From the NCBI GenBank assembly GCA_020444775.1, contig JAGRHX010000356.1:1-25872 (forward strand): DNA of 25,872 nt, in the 5' to 3' direction. The notes under the pieces are model-generated. The model saw only the letters and a list, made by a program, of their open reading frames with translations, was not told where the DNA came from and did not search any database. The DNA comes from Gammaproteobacteria bacterium. Its GTDB lineage: Bacteria; Pseudomonadota; Gammaproteobacteria; HK1. Made by a program: the position numbers and the translations under genes. Positions 16,737-24,754 of this stretch are shown in pieces (positions within the stretch are counted from its first letter, which is position 1; each line of letters begins with the position of its first letter).

Positions 16737-17080
16737 GACCAGTCAACGGCCCGTCCGCGGACGAGCGTCTGTTCGACAGTGTGCGTCGCGTTGCGCGGCG
16801 CACGCTGTCAGGCGGGCATCGTCTGCGTATCGCGCTGAAGACCGTCCCGGTACCGGTCGATGCGTCGGTGCACGCGAGCTACGCCGTACTCGACCTGGCA
16901 GGGCGCATCGGAGTGGTCACGCTCGAGGTACAAGTGCTGCAGTTCTCGCAGACACTATCGACTCACGACAGATCGCGCTTGAGGCAGATGATCGAGCGAG
17001 TGCTGCCACCCGGTATGCCGCTCCAGGTCCACTTCGGCGACGAACTGGAGTTCCGGCTGGACCAGGACCGGCTGCTCTGA
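16733..17080 (+). CDS. Unrecognised 115-residue protein, possible baseplate part
   Basis: A 115-residue protein overlapping the previous gene by four bases (ATGA). I do not recognise it. It has an N-terminal helix (DERLFDSVRRVARRTL), several strands (LRIALKTVPVPVDA; IGVVTLEVQVLQFSQ), a helix (RSRLRQMIERVLPPG) and a final strand (LQVHFGDELEFRL). The position after tube genes is where tssE/gp25 sits in T6SS loci, but the gp25 EPR motif is absent and the protein is shorter. The frame and coupled start make it a real gene; function is unknown. Confidence 0.65.
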   Translation: MRPVNGPSADERLFDSVRRVARRTLSGGHRLRIALKTVPVPVDASVHASYAVLDLAGRIGVVTLEVQVLQFSQTLSTHDRSRLRQMIERVLPPGMPLQVHFGDELEFRLDQDRLL

Positions 17081-17148
17081 CGTGCCCTCACACCATCGGC
17101 CTTCGGATGATGCAATCGGCAGAGGAGTCTCCAGCGGGGAGTACACCG

Positions 17149-17487
17149 ATGAACAAGCAGCCCGACCATCTACCGCTACCCTTGATCGAGCGGATTCTTG
17201 CTCTGGTCCTGGAGTACCCGCCCGACGAGGACGGGACGACGCTTCGCAGCAAGCTCGGCGAGCTGCTGGTCGAGGCATTCAAGCCTGGAGACGTTCTCAG
17301 CGCTCGCTACGTCAACGGTCTCGAGGCACGCCAGCGGGCCCTGGAAATTGCGTTGGCCGATCTGACGTCTCGACTGACGACGCTGGAGCAGCATGTCAGA
17401 CATCAGCTCCCGACAGATCACCAGTACTCCAGCAGCGCGGAGCCGGGCGATTCCCGCCGGTCCAATGGAGGGCCATTGTTCGGCTGA
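17149..17487 (+). CDS. Unrecognised 112-residue helical protein
   Basis: A 112-residue protein with two helical stretches, LPLIERILALVLEYPP and a coiled-coil-like ALEIALADLTSRLTTLEQHV (about residues 62-82), and a polar Ser/Gly-rich C-terminus. GGGGAG precedes the ATG at 17149 by six bases, which decides the start over ATG codons 14 residues upstream. It overlaps a different, non-coding-looking open frame. It may be an adaptor or chaperone in the contractile operon; nothing more can be said. Confidence 0.65.
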   Translation: MNKQPDHLPLPLIERILALVLEYPPDEDGTTLRSKLGELLVEAFKPGDVLSARYVNGLEARQRALEIALADLTSRLTTLEQHVRHQLPTDHQYSSSAEPGDSRRSNGGPLFG

Positions 17488-17561
17488 ACGCTCCGCATCG
17501 GGCTCGCGGCAGGAGGCTGGCGGCGTGCCCGTCCCGATCCAGACCGAGGAGGACCTCACAA

Positions 17562-18428
17562 ATGCTCGATTACCGCGACTACCGGCAAAGGCTCGGCAGA
17601 ATCGCGCATCGCCACGCCGAGAGTGTCTTTGGCACGCGCTTCGGACATCACCATCTGATCCTGGATCGACATGTGCGGCGTCCCGGTATGAGCTCGGTGA
17701 TCATCGCCGTGCCCAGCCAGGGCGGCGCCAGACGCAATCTGTTCGGTCCGGGCATCGACCCGTATCTGAGTGAAATCCAACTCGTCCTGCAGTCGCGCAA
17801 GAATGGCCGCTGGCTGCTCGATCCCGCAGCTCCCGGCTCGTCACGGCGCCCGGATCTCGCCGACATCGAGACGCATGAGATCTATGAGGTCAAGCCGGAC
17901 ACGGCCGGTGGACTCAGGGATGGACACCGGCAACTGGACGAGTTCAGGTCGCTGTTGATCCAGGCAGACCGCGAGTACCTCGCAAGGCGGCGTGCACAGC
18001 CAGAGAAAGGCGGCACGCTGTTCGGGCGCTCGGCCGCGGGCATGGGCTGGCGAGCGGGCCAATGGACGCCGCCGCCGGCACCGCTGACCATCGTGGCGGG
18101 CAATCCGGTGACACTCACCTACCGCAACCTGGGCGGCATCGTCCTGTGGCGGGATACGAGCCGCGCCTGTGTGCCACAGCCGATTGCACACAGGCTGGCC
18201 GAACGGGTGGGCGTAGCGCCCCACCGAACCACTGCCGACGCCGTCGGCTTCGGCCGGAGCCTGCTCGCAGGGGATCCCGAGCTTGCCGCGCAGCTGCGCG
18301 AGCTCGCCCGCAACAACGGTGCGATCGCCACGGCGCTGGGCCTGCTGGCGGTGCTGCTGTTACTCACGCCGGTGCCCGGCGACGAAATCTGGCTCGGAAC
18401 GCTCGCCTTCTCGCTCACCCAACCCTGA
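17562..18428 (+). CDS. Membrane protein with PD-(D/E)XK nuclease-type motif, candidate effector
   Basis: A 288-residue protein. Residues 95-125 contain RRPDLADIETHEIYEVKPDT followed by GHRQLDEF: an RPD (D98), a YEVKP (E109, K111) and a QL (Q124). This is the catalytic pattern of the restriction-endonuclease fold seen in many predicted bacterial toxins. The N-terminus is basic (LDYRDYRQRLGRIAHRHAES). A region of strands (LTIVAGNPVTLTYRNLGGIV) is followed by a single membrane helix at about 253-270 (GAIATALGLLAVLLLLTPV). GAGGAGG precedes ATG 17562; the longer upstream open frame runs over the previous gene and is rejected. It lies between tube and spike genes. I infer a delivered nuclease or one guarding against self-DNA; a structural part is possible. 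No immunity gene was seen. Confidence 0.55.
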   Translation: MLDYRDYRQRLGRIAHRHAESVFGTRFGHHHLILDRHVRRPGMSSVIIAVPSQGGARRNLFGPGIDPYLSEIQLVLQSRKNGRWLLDPAAPGSSRRPDLADIETHEIYEVKPDTAGGLRDGHRQLDEFRSLLIQADREYLARRRAQPEKGGTLFGRSAAGMGWRAGQWTPPPAPLTIVAGNPVTLTYRNLGGIVLWRDTSRACVPQPIAHRLAERVGVAPHRTTADAVGFGRSLLAGDPELAAQLRELARNNGAIATALGLLAVLLLLTPVPGDEIWLGTLAFSLTQP

Positions 18429-18468
18429 CACCGTTTACCCGCGGCATGACGAATCGGAGCGTGTGACC

Positions 18469-20043
18469 ATGAACATCGAGCGAGAGCCAAGACTCGAACT
18501 CGCAGCAGACCTTGCGGATCTGCAGGTAGAAGCCTTCACGCTCGCGGAGCGATTCAATGCCCATTGCGAGCTCGAGGTCAGCGCGTGGAGCACCTCGCCG
18601 GCCCACGAGCTGACCGCGCTGGCCGGAACACAGACCATCCTCACTGTGGCGCCGGCGGGGCATCGGGTCGATCTGTTTCGCGGTGACATCGTCGACGTGA
18701 GCTGTAATCCGGAAGCGACAGGATGGCGGTTCAGCCTGCTCGCGCGCTCCTCCAGCGCGCGTCACGACCGCGCCCCACGTTGTCAGATCTTCTCCACCCA
18801 TCCCGATACGGCTGTCGCCCTGGCTGAGATGCCCGACTTCGCGGCGCTGCTGCGCAGGCTGGCCGTTCGAGCTGAAGACGCTGCCCTGAACGTCGCTGTC
18901 GATGCGCTCGTGCAAGACCGGGAGACCGACTGGGCGTTTCTCGTTCGCATCGCTGCAGCGCTGGGCGCCAGAGTGCGCACGGACGCGACCGAGTCCACGG
19001 TGGTCCTGGAGATGCCCGGAGCAGCGCTCGACCCGCTGCATCTAGCCGAGCAGGACATCATCACCGGCCGGCTCGAGGCGCACGACGGGCTCGTCGCAGC
19101 CTGCGCTCACCGTTGGCAGCGACGCACCGGCCACATCGATGGCGACGTGCGGGTGGGCGGCGAGCGCGCCCCTGGAAGGGCGCTGCCGAGCAACAGCTTC
19201 ATCCCGACACTCGACCCCATGCCGACGCTTGCCCGACGGCACGCCGCGGCCTGGGTCGCCGCGCAGGGGGACGGCACACCCCGTTGGCATGGAACATTGC
19301 GACACCTGGGTCCGAGTCTAGGCGCGGCAGTGCAGCTACCGGGGCCATGGGATATCGACTCGCCACTGATTGTGACGCGACGCGTCATCAGGTTCACGAC
19401 CCAGGCCGATACTGACCCACTGTCCACGGAAGTCTCACTCGAACCACCCATGGCAGCCGGGCGCTGTGCGGAACTGCCTCCAAACTCCGCGACCGTCTGG
19501 CTCGGTCAGGTCCTCGACGCGCCGAGCTCCCCGCGGCGTGGCGAAATCGCCGTGCGCTTTCCGGGCAGTGAGGACATCGATGGACAGACGGCCTGGTGTG
19601 ACACGCTGCATGCGTTCGCGGGTGTGGACGCGGACGGCGGGACGCATGGCACCTGGATGGTGCCCAAGGCATACGATTGGGTCCTGGTTCTGGTCTCCCC
19701 CGCCAGCAGCGCGCGTCCGGTCGTGCTCGGAGCGCTCTACAAGGGCGAGCACGACCTCGAGGGTGTGACCGGTAGCGACCGGGCTCAGCGGGTCATCTAC
19801 GCCGCCGGTGGCTTGAGACTTGCCATGAACACACCCGAGCGTTTGGTGCAGCTTTCTGCCGAGGCGTCGAAGGGCGCGGCGCTTGGCGAGCTGACATTGA
19901 CCCGAGAGGGCGAGCTCATGGTGAAAGCCGAGCGTGGGCTCGGCTTCCTGGCCGGCGAGTCAGGGCTGCGAATCGACCAGGATGTGGTGCGCAGTGAGGT
20001 CAGGATGAAGGTGAGTGGTGGACTGGAGGTGAATGATGAATAG
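18469..20043 (+). CDS. vgrG: VgrG-like spike protein (gp27/gp5-type)
   Basis: A 524-residue VgrG-type spike. The N-terminal part (about 1-330) is a gp27-like barrel region, beginning with FTLAERFNAHCELEV. The gp5-like OB-fold is clear at about 342-431: GEIAVRFPGSEDIDGQTAWC, the GTWMVPKAYDWVLVLV stretch and PVVLGALYKGEHD, equivalent to the VRVRFPW, P-x-x-GDEVLV and PVVLGSLYN elements of the family. The C-terminus (432-524) is beta-rich with short repeats and makes a short needle. It is smaller than most VgrG proteins and has no extra effector domain. The spike trimer caps the tube and pierces the target membrane. This gene anchors the call that the operon is a contractile injection machine. 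GGAG lies nine bases before the ATG. Confidence 0.8.
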   Translation: MNIEREPRLELAADLADLQVEAFTLAERFNAHCELEVSAWSTSPAHELTALAGTQTILTVAPAGHRVDLFRGDIVDVSCNPEATGWRFSLLARSSSARHDRAPRCQIFSTHPDTAVALAEMPDFAALLRRLAVRAEDAALNVAVDALVQDRETDWAFLVRIAAALGARVRTDATESTVVLEMPGAALDPLHLAEQDIITGRLEAHDGLVAACAHRWQRRTGHIDGDVRVGGERAPGRALPSNSFIPTLDPMPTLARRHAAAWVAAQGDGTPRWHGTLRHLGPSLGAAVQLPGPWDIDSPLIVTRRVIRFTTQADTDPLSTEVSLEPPMAAGRCAELPPNSATVWLGQVLDAPSSPRRGEIAVRFPGSEDIDGQTAWCDTLHAFAGVDADGGTHGTWMVPKAYDWVLVLVSPASSARPVVLGALYKGEHDLEGVTGSDRAQRVIYAAGGLRLAMNTPERLVQLSAEASKGAALGELTLTREGELMVKAERGLGFLAGESGLRIDQDVVRSEVRMKVSGGLEVNDE

Positions 20044-21694
20044 ACCGGACACTCGGGCACTGCGGGAACAGATCCGACGCGAAGAACAAAGCGTGCTGCG
20101 TAAGCTTCTGCTCGATCAGCTTGATACTCCCGACGAGATGCCCACCGTCGCCGCCGACATCGACCCGCAAATCAAGGACCTGCTCACGGCCGTGGTCGAG
20201 CGCTGGACCGGCCAGATGCTGGACCTCGGAACGACGCTCGCCTTCTCGGTCGGTGAGGTGGTCAGTCGAAAGCCGGATGCATCCGGCACACGCTGGCAGT
20301 ACGGAACAGCACTGTTGGCCCACGACCTGCCGGCCCAGTTGCCGGCCTTCGCCACGATCGGTCTGGATAGCGGTCTGCTGGGCTCCCTCGCGACCCGTCC
20401 CGCGCTCTTGCCCACCACCACCAATCAGGTCGAGGTCACGCACACACCGGGGACGACCGAGCTCCAGCTCAGTGTGCACCTGGACACCACGCTTGCCGCG
20501 CTGCGCGATCGTCTCTCCGATGACCTCAATGGAACCGATCGTTTCGTGACGATATTTTTGGATGATCTCATTGAGACGAACGCCGCCGCACCGGCTGTCG
20601 CGGATCTGCACGCGGCGTTCCGCGAGCTGTGCGCACGTCCGTGGCGGGTCATGGGCAGCGATGTCGATCTGACACCGTTTCCCGGTTTCGGCCCGCTCGG
20701 CGGATCCGACACGCAGCAGGCTGCAGCGCTGCGCCTCATCGAGAATGCTGGTCTCCCGTGGAGCCACTCAGCGGTCAGCGCCCGCATCGGCGATCTCCTG
20801 CTGGGTGATCCCGAGGCAACAAGCATCCACATCGGACTCTTCGCCGGCGACTCACCACAGAGCACGGCCAATCTGGCACGTGCGCTGGCGGGTCGAGTCA
20901 AGGTGAATCATGTTCTGGTGTGGAACCTGGTGCGTCATGTCGCCGAAGGCGCCACGCACCTGCAGCAACGCACACGCGCTTGTGAAGTCTCGATTCGACG
21001 TGAACCCGGACAACAAGGCGCCCATGGTCGTCCCTTGCTACTCGAATGCCGCAGCGTGCTCACGCCAGGTCGGTACTGGTCCGATGCGCGCTGGTCGAGG
21101 CACTTGTCGGACGAACCGGGCGTTGTCATTCGTACCGACCAGGATCGGAACATCGTGCTCGATTGGGGCGTTCGGTCGGCGCCAGCAACGCAGGACCTAC
21201 GCATCGAGTACCTGCTCGCTGAGGACTGGTCGACGATGGAAGCCGATCCGGGCGTCGGGGCACTGCGGTCGGTGGGTCTGGAAGACCTTCCAGGCCCCGG
21301 ATTGCGGCTGCCGCGCGGTGCCGGATCCATGCACCGGCTGACAGCAACCGACCCCTTTCGGATGTTGAGCGCCCGCCACGATCTGGGGGTTGCAACCTCG
21401 GCGGAACTGGTTCGCCAGATCCGAGAGCATCTGCCACCAAGCATCAAGCGCTGGATGGCGGGCACAACGGTCGAAAGGCCCGCGGTCGAGCTGAGCGTGC
21501 AGCTCGACTGCACCGAAGCGGACGGTGAAACCCTTTGGCGACCATCCGTCATCGCGCGGATCCGGCTTCATCGGGAGACGCCGGAATCGCTGGTCCTGGC
21601 CGGCATCGAGCGACTGCTCGAAACAAGACTATCGGCACGGTGTCCGGTGGGAACCAACCTTCGGGTAGCCTTCATCCGCGAGCAGGAGTCCTGA
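20036..21694 (+). CDS. TssF-like baseplate protein (candidate)
   Basis: A 552-residue protein, somewhat shorter than TssF (about 600). The N-terminus RALREQIRREEQSVLRKLLL leads to ADIDPQIKDLLTAVVERWTG, similar to the DPxVERLLEAFAFLAARI region of TssF. A helix-loop stretch LRDRLSDDLNGTDRFVTIFL, then DDLIET, resembles the central TssF motif with LRFYL. In T6SS, TssF works with TssE, TssG and TssK in the baseplate wedge; no TssK or TssG was recognised. Two adjacent ATGs (20033 and 20036) follow GGAGGTGA; the second has the better spacing. The gene overlaps the spike gene's end by eight bases. The family call is by pattern only. Confidence 0.5.
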   Translation: MNRPDTRALREQIRREEQSVLRKLLLDQLDTPDEMPTVAADIDPQIKDLLTAVVERWTGQMLDLGTTLAFSVGEVVSRKPDASGTRWQYGTALLAHDLPAQLPAFATIGLDSGLLGSLATRPALLPTTTNQVEVTHTPGTTELQLSVHLDTTLAALRDRLSDDLNGTDRFVTIFLDDLIETNAAAPAVADLHAAFRELCARPWRVMGSDVDLTPFPGFGPLGGSDTQQAAALRLIENAGLPWSHSAVSARIGDLLLGDPEATSIHIGLFAGDSPQSTANLARALAGRVKVNHVLVWNLVRHVAEGATHLQQRTRACEVSIRREPGQQGAHGRPLLLECRSVLTPGRYWSDARWSRHLSDEPGVVIRTDQDRNIVLDWGVRSAPATQDLRIEYLLAEDWSTMEADPGVGALRSVGLEDLPGPGLRLPRGAGSMHRLTATDPFRMLSARHDLGVATSAELVRQIREHLPPSIKRWMAGTTVERPAVELSVQLDCTEADGETLWRPSVIARIRLHRETPESLVLAGIERLLETRLSARCPVGTNLRVAFIREQES

Positions 21695-21697
21695 CAG

Positions 21698-22123
21698 ATG
21701 CGCGAATTGATCGTCGACGGCCAGACCGTCCGTTTCGACAGTGATGGAAGCTGGAGCTGGCACGGTAGCACCGGCGAGCTGAGCATCTCGGTGGACCATG
21801 GCCTGCTTCGGGTTCAGGGTCGTGCCGTCGCGCGGCGGCGAGACCTAGCCTCACTCGCTCGGGCGCTCGTCGGATTGCGCTATAGCACGCCGGTCCACAG
21901 CGTTCCGGGCACGGTCACGGCAGCCAACATCGAGCTCGATCCCTCGGGAGAGGAACAAGCGGTCACCCTCGATTCGGAGGCGACGCTCAGCGTTGCAGCA
22001 ACCGGCACCTTCAGTCTCACGGTGGTCCCCGCGATGACTCCCAAGGGCGATCCCGATACCGGCACGCATACCGGTACCTGGGCCACGGGCGCGCCGGTGC
22101 AGACATTGCTGGTCGCTACCTGA
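21698..22123 (+). CDS. Unrecognised 141-residue beta-rich protein, last gene of the operon
   Basis: A 141-residue protein starting three bases after the TssF-like gene, with GGAG upstream. It reads as beta strands throughout: MRELIVDGQTVRFDSDGSWS, LSISVDHGLLRVQGRAV and a C-terminus that ends GTHTGTWATGAPVQTLLVAT. It has no signal peptide or membrane helix. I do not recognise it. Its location next to spike and baseplate genes suggests a tip, baseplate or adaptor subunit, but the PAAR tip pattern is not visible. It is the last gene of the island. Confidence 0.6.
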   Translation: MRELIVDGQTVRFDSDGSWSWHGSTGELSISVDHGLLRVQGRAVARRRDLASLARALVGLRYSTPVHSVPGTVTAANIELDPSGEEQAVTLDSEATLSVAATGTFSLTVVPAMTPKGDPDTGTHTGTWATGAPVQTLLVAT

Positions 22124-22503
22124 GGAAGATGGCATGAGATCGAGGCCTGGCAGACCGTCGCTTGCCGGCTGTTGCGCCGATTCCGGTAGCGGCAAGTGAC
22201 CCCGGCCGACACACATGCCCGGCGCAAGCAGCGTCCGCTCCTGGCTGAGTTGCCCCTGGCTCGGTCCCGCTTTGCGCGATGCGGATTCCGCGACTGGGCC
22301 CTGCAACGCACGGTACTGAATCAAACACCTGTTCTCACTCGAGTCTCGACCCCACCCCGCGTCGACCACCCATCGATCGGGTATCGGGGACTTCCTTCCG
22401 CCAGTGCACGAGACTATGTTGGGCACAGCCGGAAACGCGCTTCAGGCCCGGTAGCGGTGTGAGTGCGACGGACACAGATCCCAGCCACGAAGCAGTAAGC
22501 ATC
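22124..22503. other. Gap at the right edge of the contractile island
   Basis: No gene can be supported in these 380 bases; the open frames here are compositionally unremarkable and lack ribosome binding sites. It holds a hairpin shortly after the last island gene and presumably the promoter of the MmgE/PrpD gene, for which no clear -35/-10 pair was found. No repeat shared with the left edge (9764-9987), no tRNA end and no integrase site was seen. Confidence 0.6.
22161..22196 (+). terminator. Hairpin downstream of the contractile operon
   Basis: CTTGCCG at 22161-22167 pairs with CGGCAAG at 22190-22196, and two more bases (CT/AG) pair after a one-base bulge. It lies about 40 bases after the last island gene. 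No T-tract follows, so it may be a weak terminator or a 3'-end stabilising structure. Confidence 0.3.
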
Positions 22504-23853
22504 ATGACCATTGCACAGACCCTGGCCACCTTCCTGACCGAGACCCGCTACGACGACCTCCCGGAGCTGCCGCTCGAGCACGCTGCCATGATCGTCGCGA
22601 GCACCCTGGCCAGCGCCGCCTGCGGCACCGATATAGAGTCGGCGCGCATCGTTCGCGATCTCGCACGTGCCCAGGGCGGGCGAAGCGATGCTTCGCTGTG
22701 GTTCGACAAGGGTACGAAGCTACCGATCGCCAGTGCTGCCCGGGTCAACGCCATGATGAGCGATGCGGCGGCCTCCGATGACAGCGATCTGCGCAACATC
22801 GTGCACGCGGGAACGCCGCTCACGGCGGTGTCGCTCGCGGTCGCCGAGCACACGGGCGCCGATGGACAGCAGATCCTGGCCGCCATCGTGCTCGGTTACG
22901 AGGCTGCGGGACGCATCGCCGGCGCCATCACGCCGGGCTTCAACCACAAGGGCTTTCACGGCTGCCTGGGTGCCATCTTTGCCGCCGGCACCGCGGGCGC
23001 GCGCCTGCTCGGGCTCGACGCGCTACAGACGGCGCACACCATCGCCCTGTGCGCCACCTCCATGGGCGGCTTGATGGCCGCGGCCAACACCAGCGTCGCG
23101 CGCGAATACCATGCCGGGCTCGCGGCCCTGCTCGGGCTGGAAGCCGCGCAGGCCGCACGTGCCGGTTATACCGCGGAGCTGGGCATACTCGAGGCCGAAC
23201 GGGGCTTCTGCGCCGTCTTCGGTGACAGCGACGCGGGCACCATCGTCCACGATCTCGGACACGAGTGGGACATCGTCACGGACATGGCGATCAAGCTGGT
23301 GCCGGGCGGGCATCCGTACCACGCGCTGGGCGAAGCGGCGGCCAACGCGGCGCGGGCAGGCAATGTCGATCCGCAAGCAGTGCAGGCGATCATCATCTCC
23401 AGACCCGGGATGCACACGCTGAGCGAGCCGCTGCACCCGGTGGATCTGATCGACATGGCGCATAGCCCTGCATATTTCGTTGCCGCGGGCACTGCGGATC
23501 GGACGTTTGGCTGGGAGCACGCCAGCCCGCAGAAGATTGCCGATCCGATCATCCACCGTCTGATCGACAAGGTTCGTGTCGAGGCACCGCCGACCGAAGA
23601 CGTTGCCGCCTATCGCCAGGGCGCCACGGTCACCATCCAGACCGTATCCGGACAGCGCTTCAGCAGCACCGTGCACGTGCCCAAGGGCGCCGGTTGCCTG
23701 GGCATCGAATGGGCCGATATCGATGCCAAGTACCGGACACTGACACCGCGCGCGCCACTTTCAGCCGGACAGGTGGAAGCGAGTCTGAGCTGCATCCACC
23801 ATCTGGATCGTATCCAGAACGTGCGCGAGCTGCTCGATCTGTTGCTGGACTGA
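22504..23853 (+). CDS. MmgE/PrpD family protein (2-methylcitrate dehydratase-like)
   Basis: A 449-residue MmgE/PrpD family protein. Typical stretches are DLRNIVHAGTPLTAVSLAVA, GADGQQILAAIVLGYEAAGR, KGFHGCLGAIFAAGTAGARL and a C-terminal KLVPGGHPYHALGEA. Family members include 2-methylcitrate dehydratase, cis-aconitate decarboxylase and many uncharacterised proteins of catabolic operons. The frame is open 75 codons upstream, but MTIAQTLATFL at 22504 fits the family start. The convergent DUF2182 gene ends 50 bases away. A dehydration or decarboxylation of a small polycarboxylate or ureide intermediate is possible; substrate unknown. Confidence 0.88.
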   Translation: MTIAQTLATFLTETRYDDLPELPLEHAAMIVASTLASAACGTDIESARIVRDLARAQGGRSDASLWFDKGTKLPIASAARVNAMMSDAAASDDSDLRNIVHAGTPLTAVSLAVAEHTGADGQQILAAIVLGYEAAGRIAGAITPGFNHKGFHGCLGAIFAAGTAGARLLGLDALQTAHTIALCATSMGGLMAAANTSVAREYHAGLAALLGLEAAQAARAGYTAELGILEAERGFCAVFGDSDAGTIVHDLGHEWDIVTDMAIKLVPGGHPYHALGEAAANAARAGNVDPQAVQAIIISRPGMHTLSEPLHPVDLIDMAHSPAYFVAAGTADRTFGWEHASPQKIADPIIHRLIDKVRVEAPPTEDVAAYRQGATVTIQTVSGQRFSSTVHVPKGAGCLGIEWADIDAKYRTLTPRAPLSAGQVEASLSCIHHLDRIQNVRELLDLLLD

Positions 23854-23857
23854 GGCC

Positions 23858-23893
23858 GTGGTCCGACCTGCCCGGCGAAGCTGCCTGGACCAC
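23858..23893. terminator. Inverted repeat between convergent MmgE/PrpD and DUF2182 genes
   Basis: GTGGTCC at 23858-23864 and GGACCAC at 23887-23893 form a perfect seven-base stem with a 22-base loop, filling most of the 49-base gap between two convergent genes. The location fits a bidirectional terminator, though no T-run is present. Confidence 0.4.
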
Positions 23894-23902
23894 CCGGTCG
23901 AC

Positions 23903-24700
23903 TCAGAACGCGGGTAGCAGCAGACCCCACCCGAGCAGCAGCACGCCAATCGCGCGCGCGAACCAGACCCCGAACGGCGCGCTCTTCTCCAATATCACGA
24001 GCACGCTGAGGCCGACGATCCAGTAGAGGTTCATCACGCCGCCGAAGAACAGCAGCCCCATCAGGAACCAACAGCACCCGAGGCAATACGCGCCGTGTTC
24101 CAGGCCCATGCGCAATGCACCGAGTCGGCCCGGACGAAAGCCACCGAACACGAAGCTCAACGGCGTACGGCAGTGACGCAGGCACACGTTCTTGAGCGGT
24201 GTGAGCTGCCACAAGCCCGCCGCGATCAGGATGCCGGCGCTCAGCCAGACGTTGGTGGTCTCGAGCATCGGTGACATCAGCCTGATGCTCTGCAACAGCC
24301 ACTGCAGCACGGTTGCGATCAAGCTGAAGCCGCCCCAGGCCAGCACATAACCCGCGGCGAACACGCTCGCCGCGCCCAGCACCCGGTCGGCGCCTCGACT
24401 CTTGCGACTCACGGTGATGTACATCAGCAGCATCGGCGCGGCGGCGGGCAGCATCATCGCCACCATCATCACCCACCACATGGAGAACATCAGCGCTGCG
24501 TAGGCCGGCGTCCACGACGCTTCGCGCATCAGCCAGCCATCCATGCCGGCCATGCGCGTCATCTCGATGGCGCTCATCTCCATACCCGCGCCACGCAGCA
24601 GCCAGGCCCACGCGGCGATGATCACCGCCGCAAGCCCGGCGATGAAGACGAGCTTGTCACGCCGCAATACCGCTTCCAGGGCGGTGTCGACTGCGTTCAT
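23903..24700 (-). CDS. DUF2182 integral membrane protein
   Basis: A 265-residue polytopic inner-membrane protein of the DUF2182 family. Hydrophobic segments lie near residues 18-36, 66-95, 108-135, 150-167, 208-235 and 248-264. The hallmark is EHGAYCLGCCWFLMGLLFFG (H202, C206, C209, C210), preceded by CLRHC (C173, C177), arguing for metal or thiol chemistry at the membrane. The ATG at 24700 has AGGTG at good spacing; a GTG three codons upstream is less likely. DUF2182 genes are often adjacent to DUF1326 genes; here the DUF1326 gene lies left of the contractile island. It sits between two MmgE/PrpD genes. Biochemical role unknown. Confidence 0.88.
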   Translation of the reverse strand: MNAVDTALEAVLRRDKLVFIAGLAAVIIAAWAWLLRGAGMEMSAIEMTRMAGMDGWLMREASWTPAYAALMFSMWWVMMVAMMLPAAAPMLLMYITVSRKSRGADRVLGAASVFAAGYVLAWGGFSLIATVLQWLLQSIRLMSPMLETTNVWLSAGILIAAGLWQLTPLKNVCLRHCRTPLSFVFGGFRPGRLGALRMGLEHGAYCLGCCWFLMGLLFFGGVMNLYWIVGLSVLVILEKSAPFGVWFARAIGVLLLGWGLLLPAF

Positions 24701-24754
24701 CGTGTGCACCTACTCAGTCGATGCGCCGGTCGATGTCGCAACCTGGAGGGCAAC

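Noticed and set aside
17082..17561. N-terminal extension of the nuclease-like protein
   Set aside because: The 160 added residues are out-of-frame sequence over the 112-residue gene, arginine/serine-rich and without domain likeness; the internal ATG at 17562 has GAGGAGG.
18469..20043. Stand-alone vgrG effector module of a T6SS elsewhere
   Set aside because: The gene is flanked on both sides by tightly spaced genes of structural size, and no effector/immunity pair follows as in orphan vgrG islands.
12238..22123. Ordinary contractile-tailed prophage
   Set aside because: No capsid, portal, terminase, tape measure, tail fibre, lysis, integrase or repressor genes are present, and it is preceded by a two-component system and a membrane NTPase.
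22279..22503. 75-residue extension of the MmgE/PrpD protein
   Set aside because: Not protein-like, and the family start fits MTIAQTLATFL at 22504.
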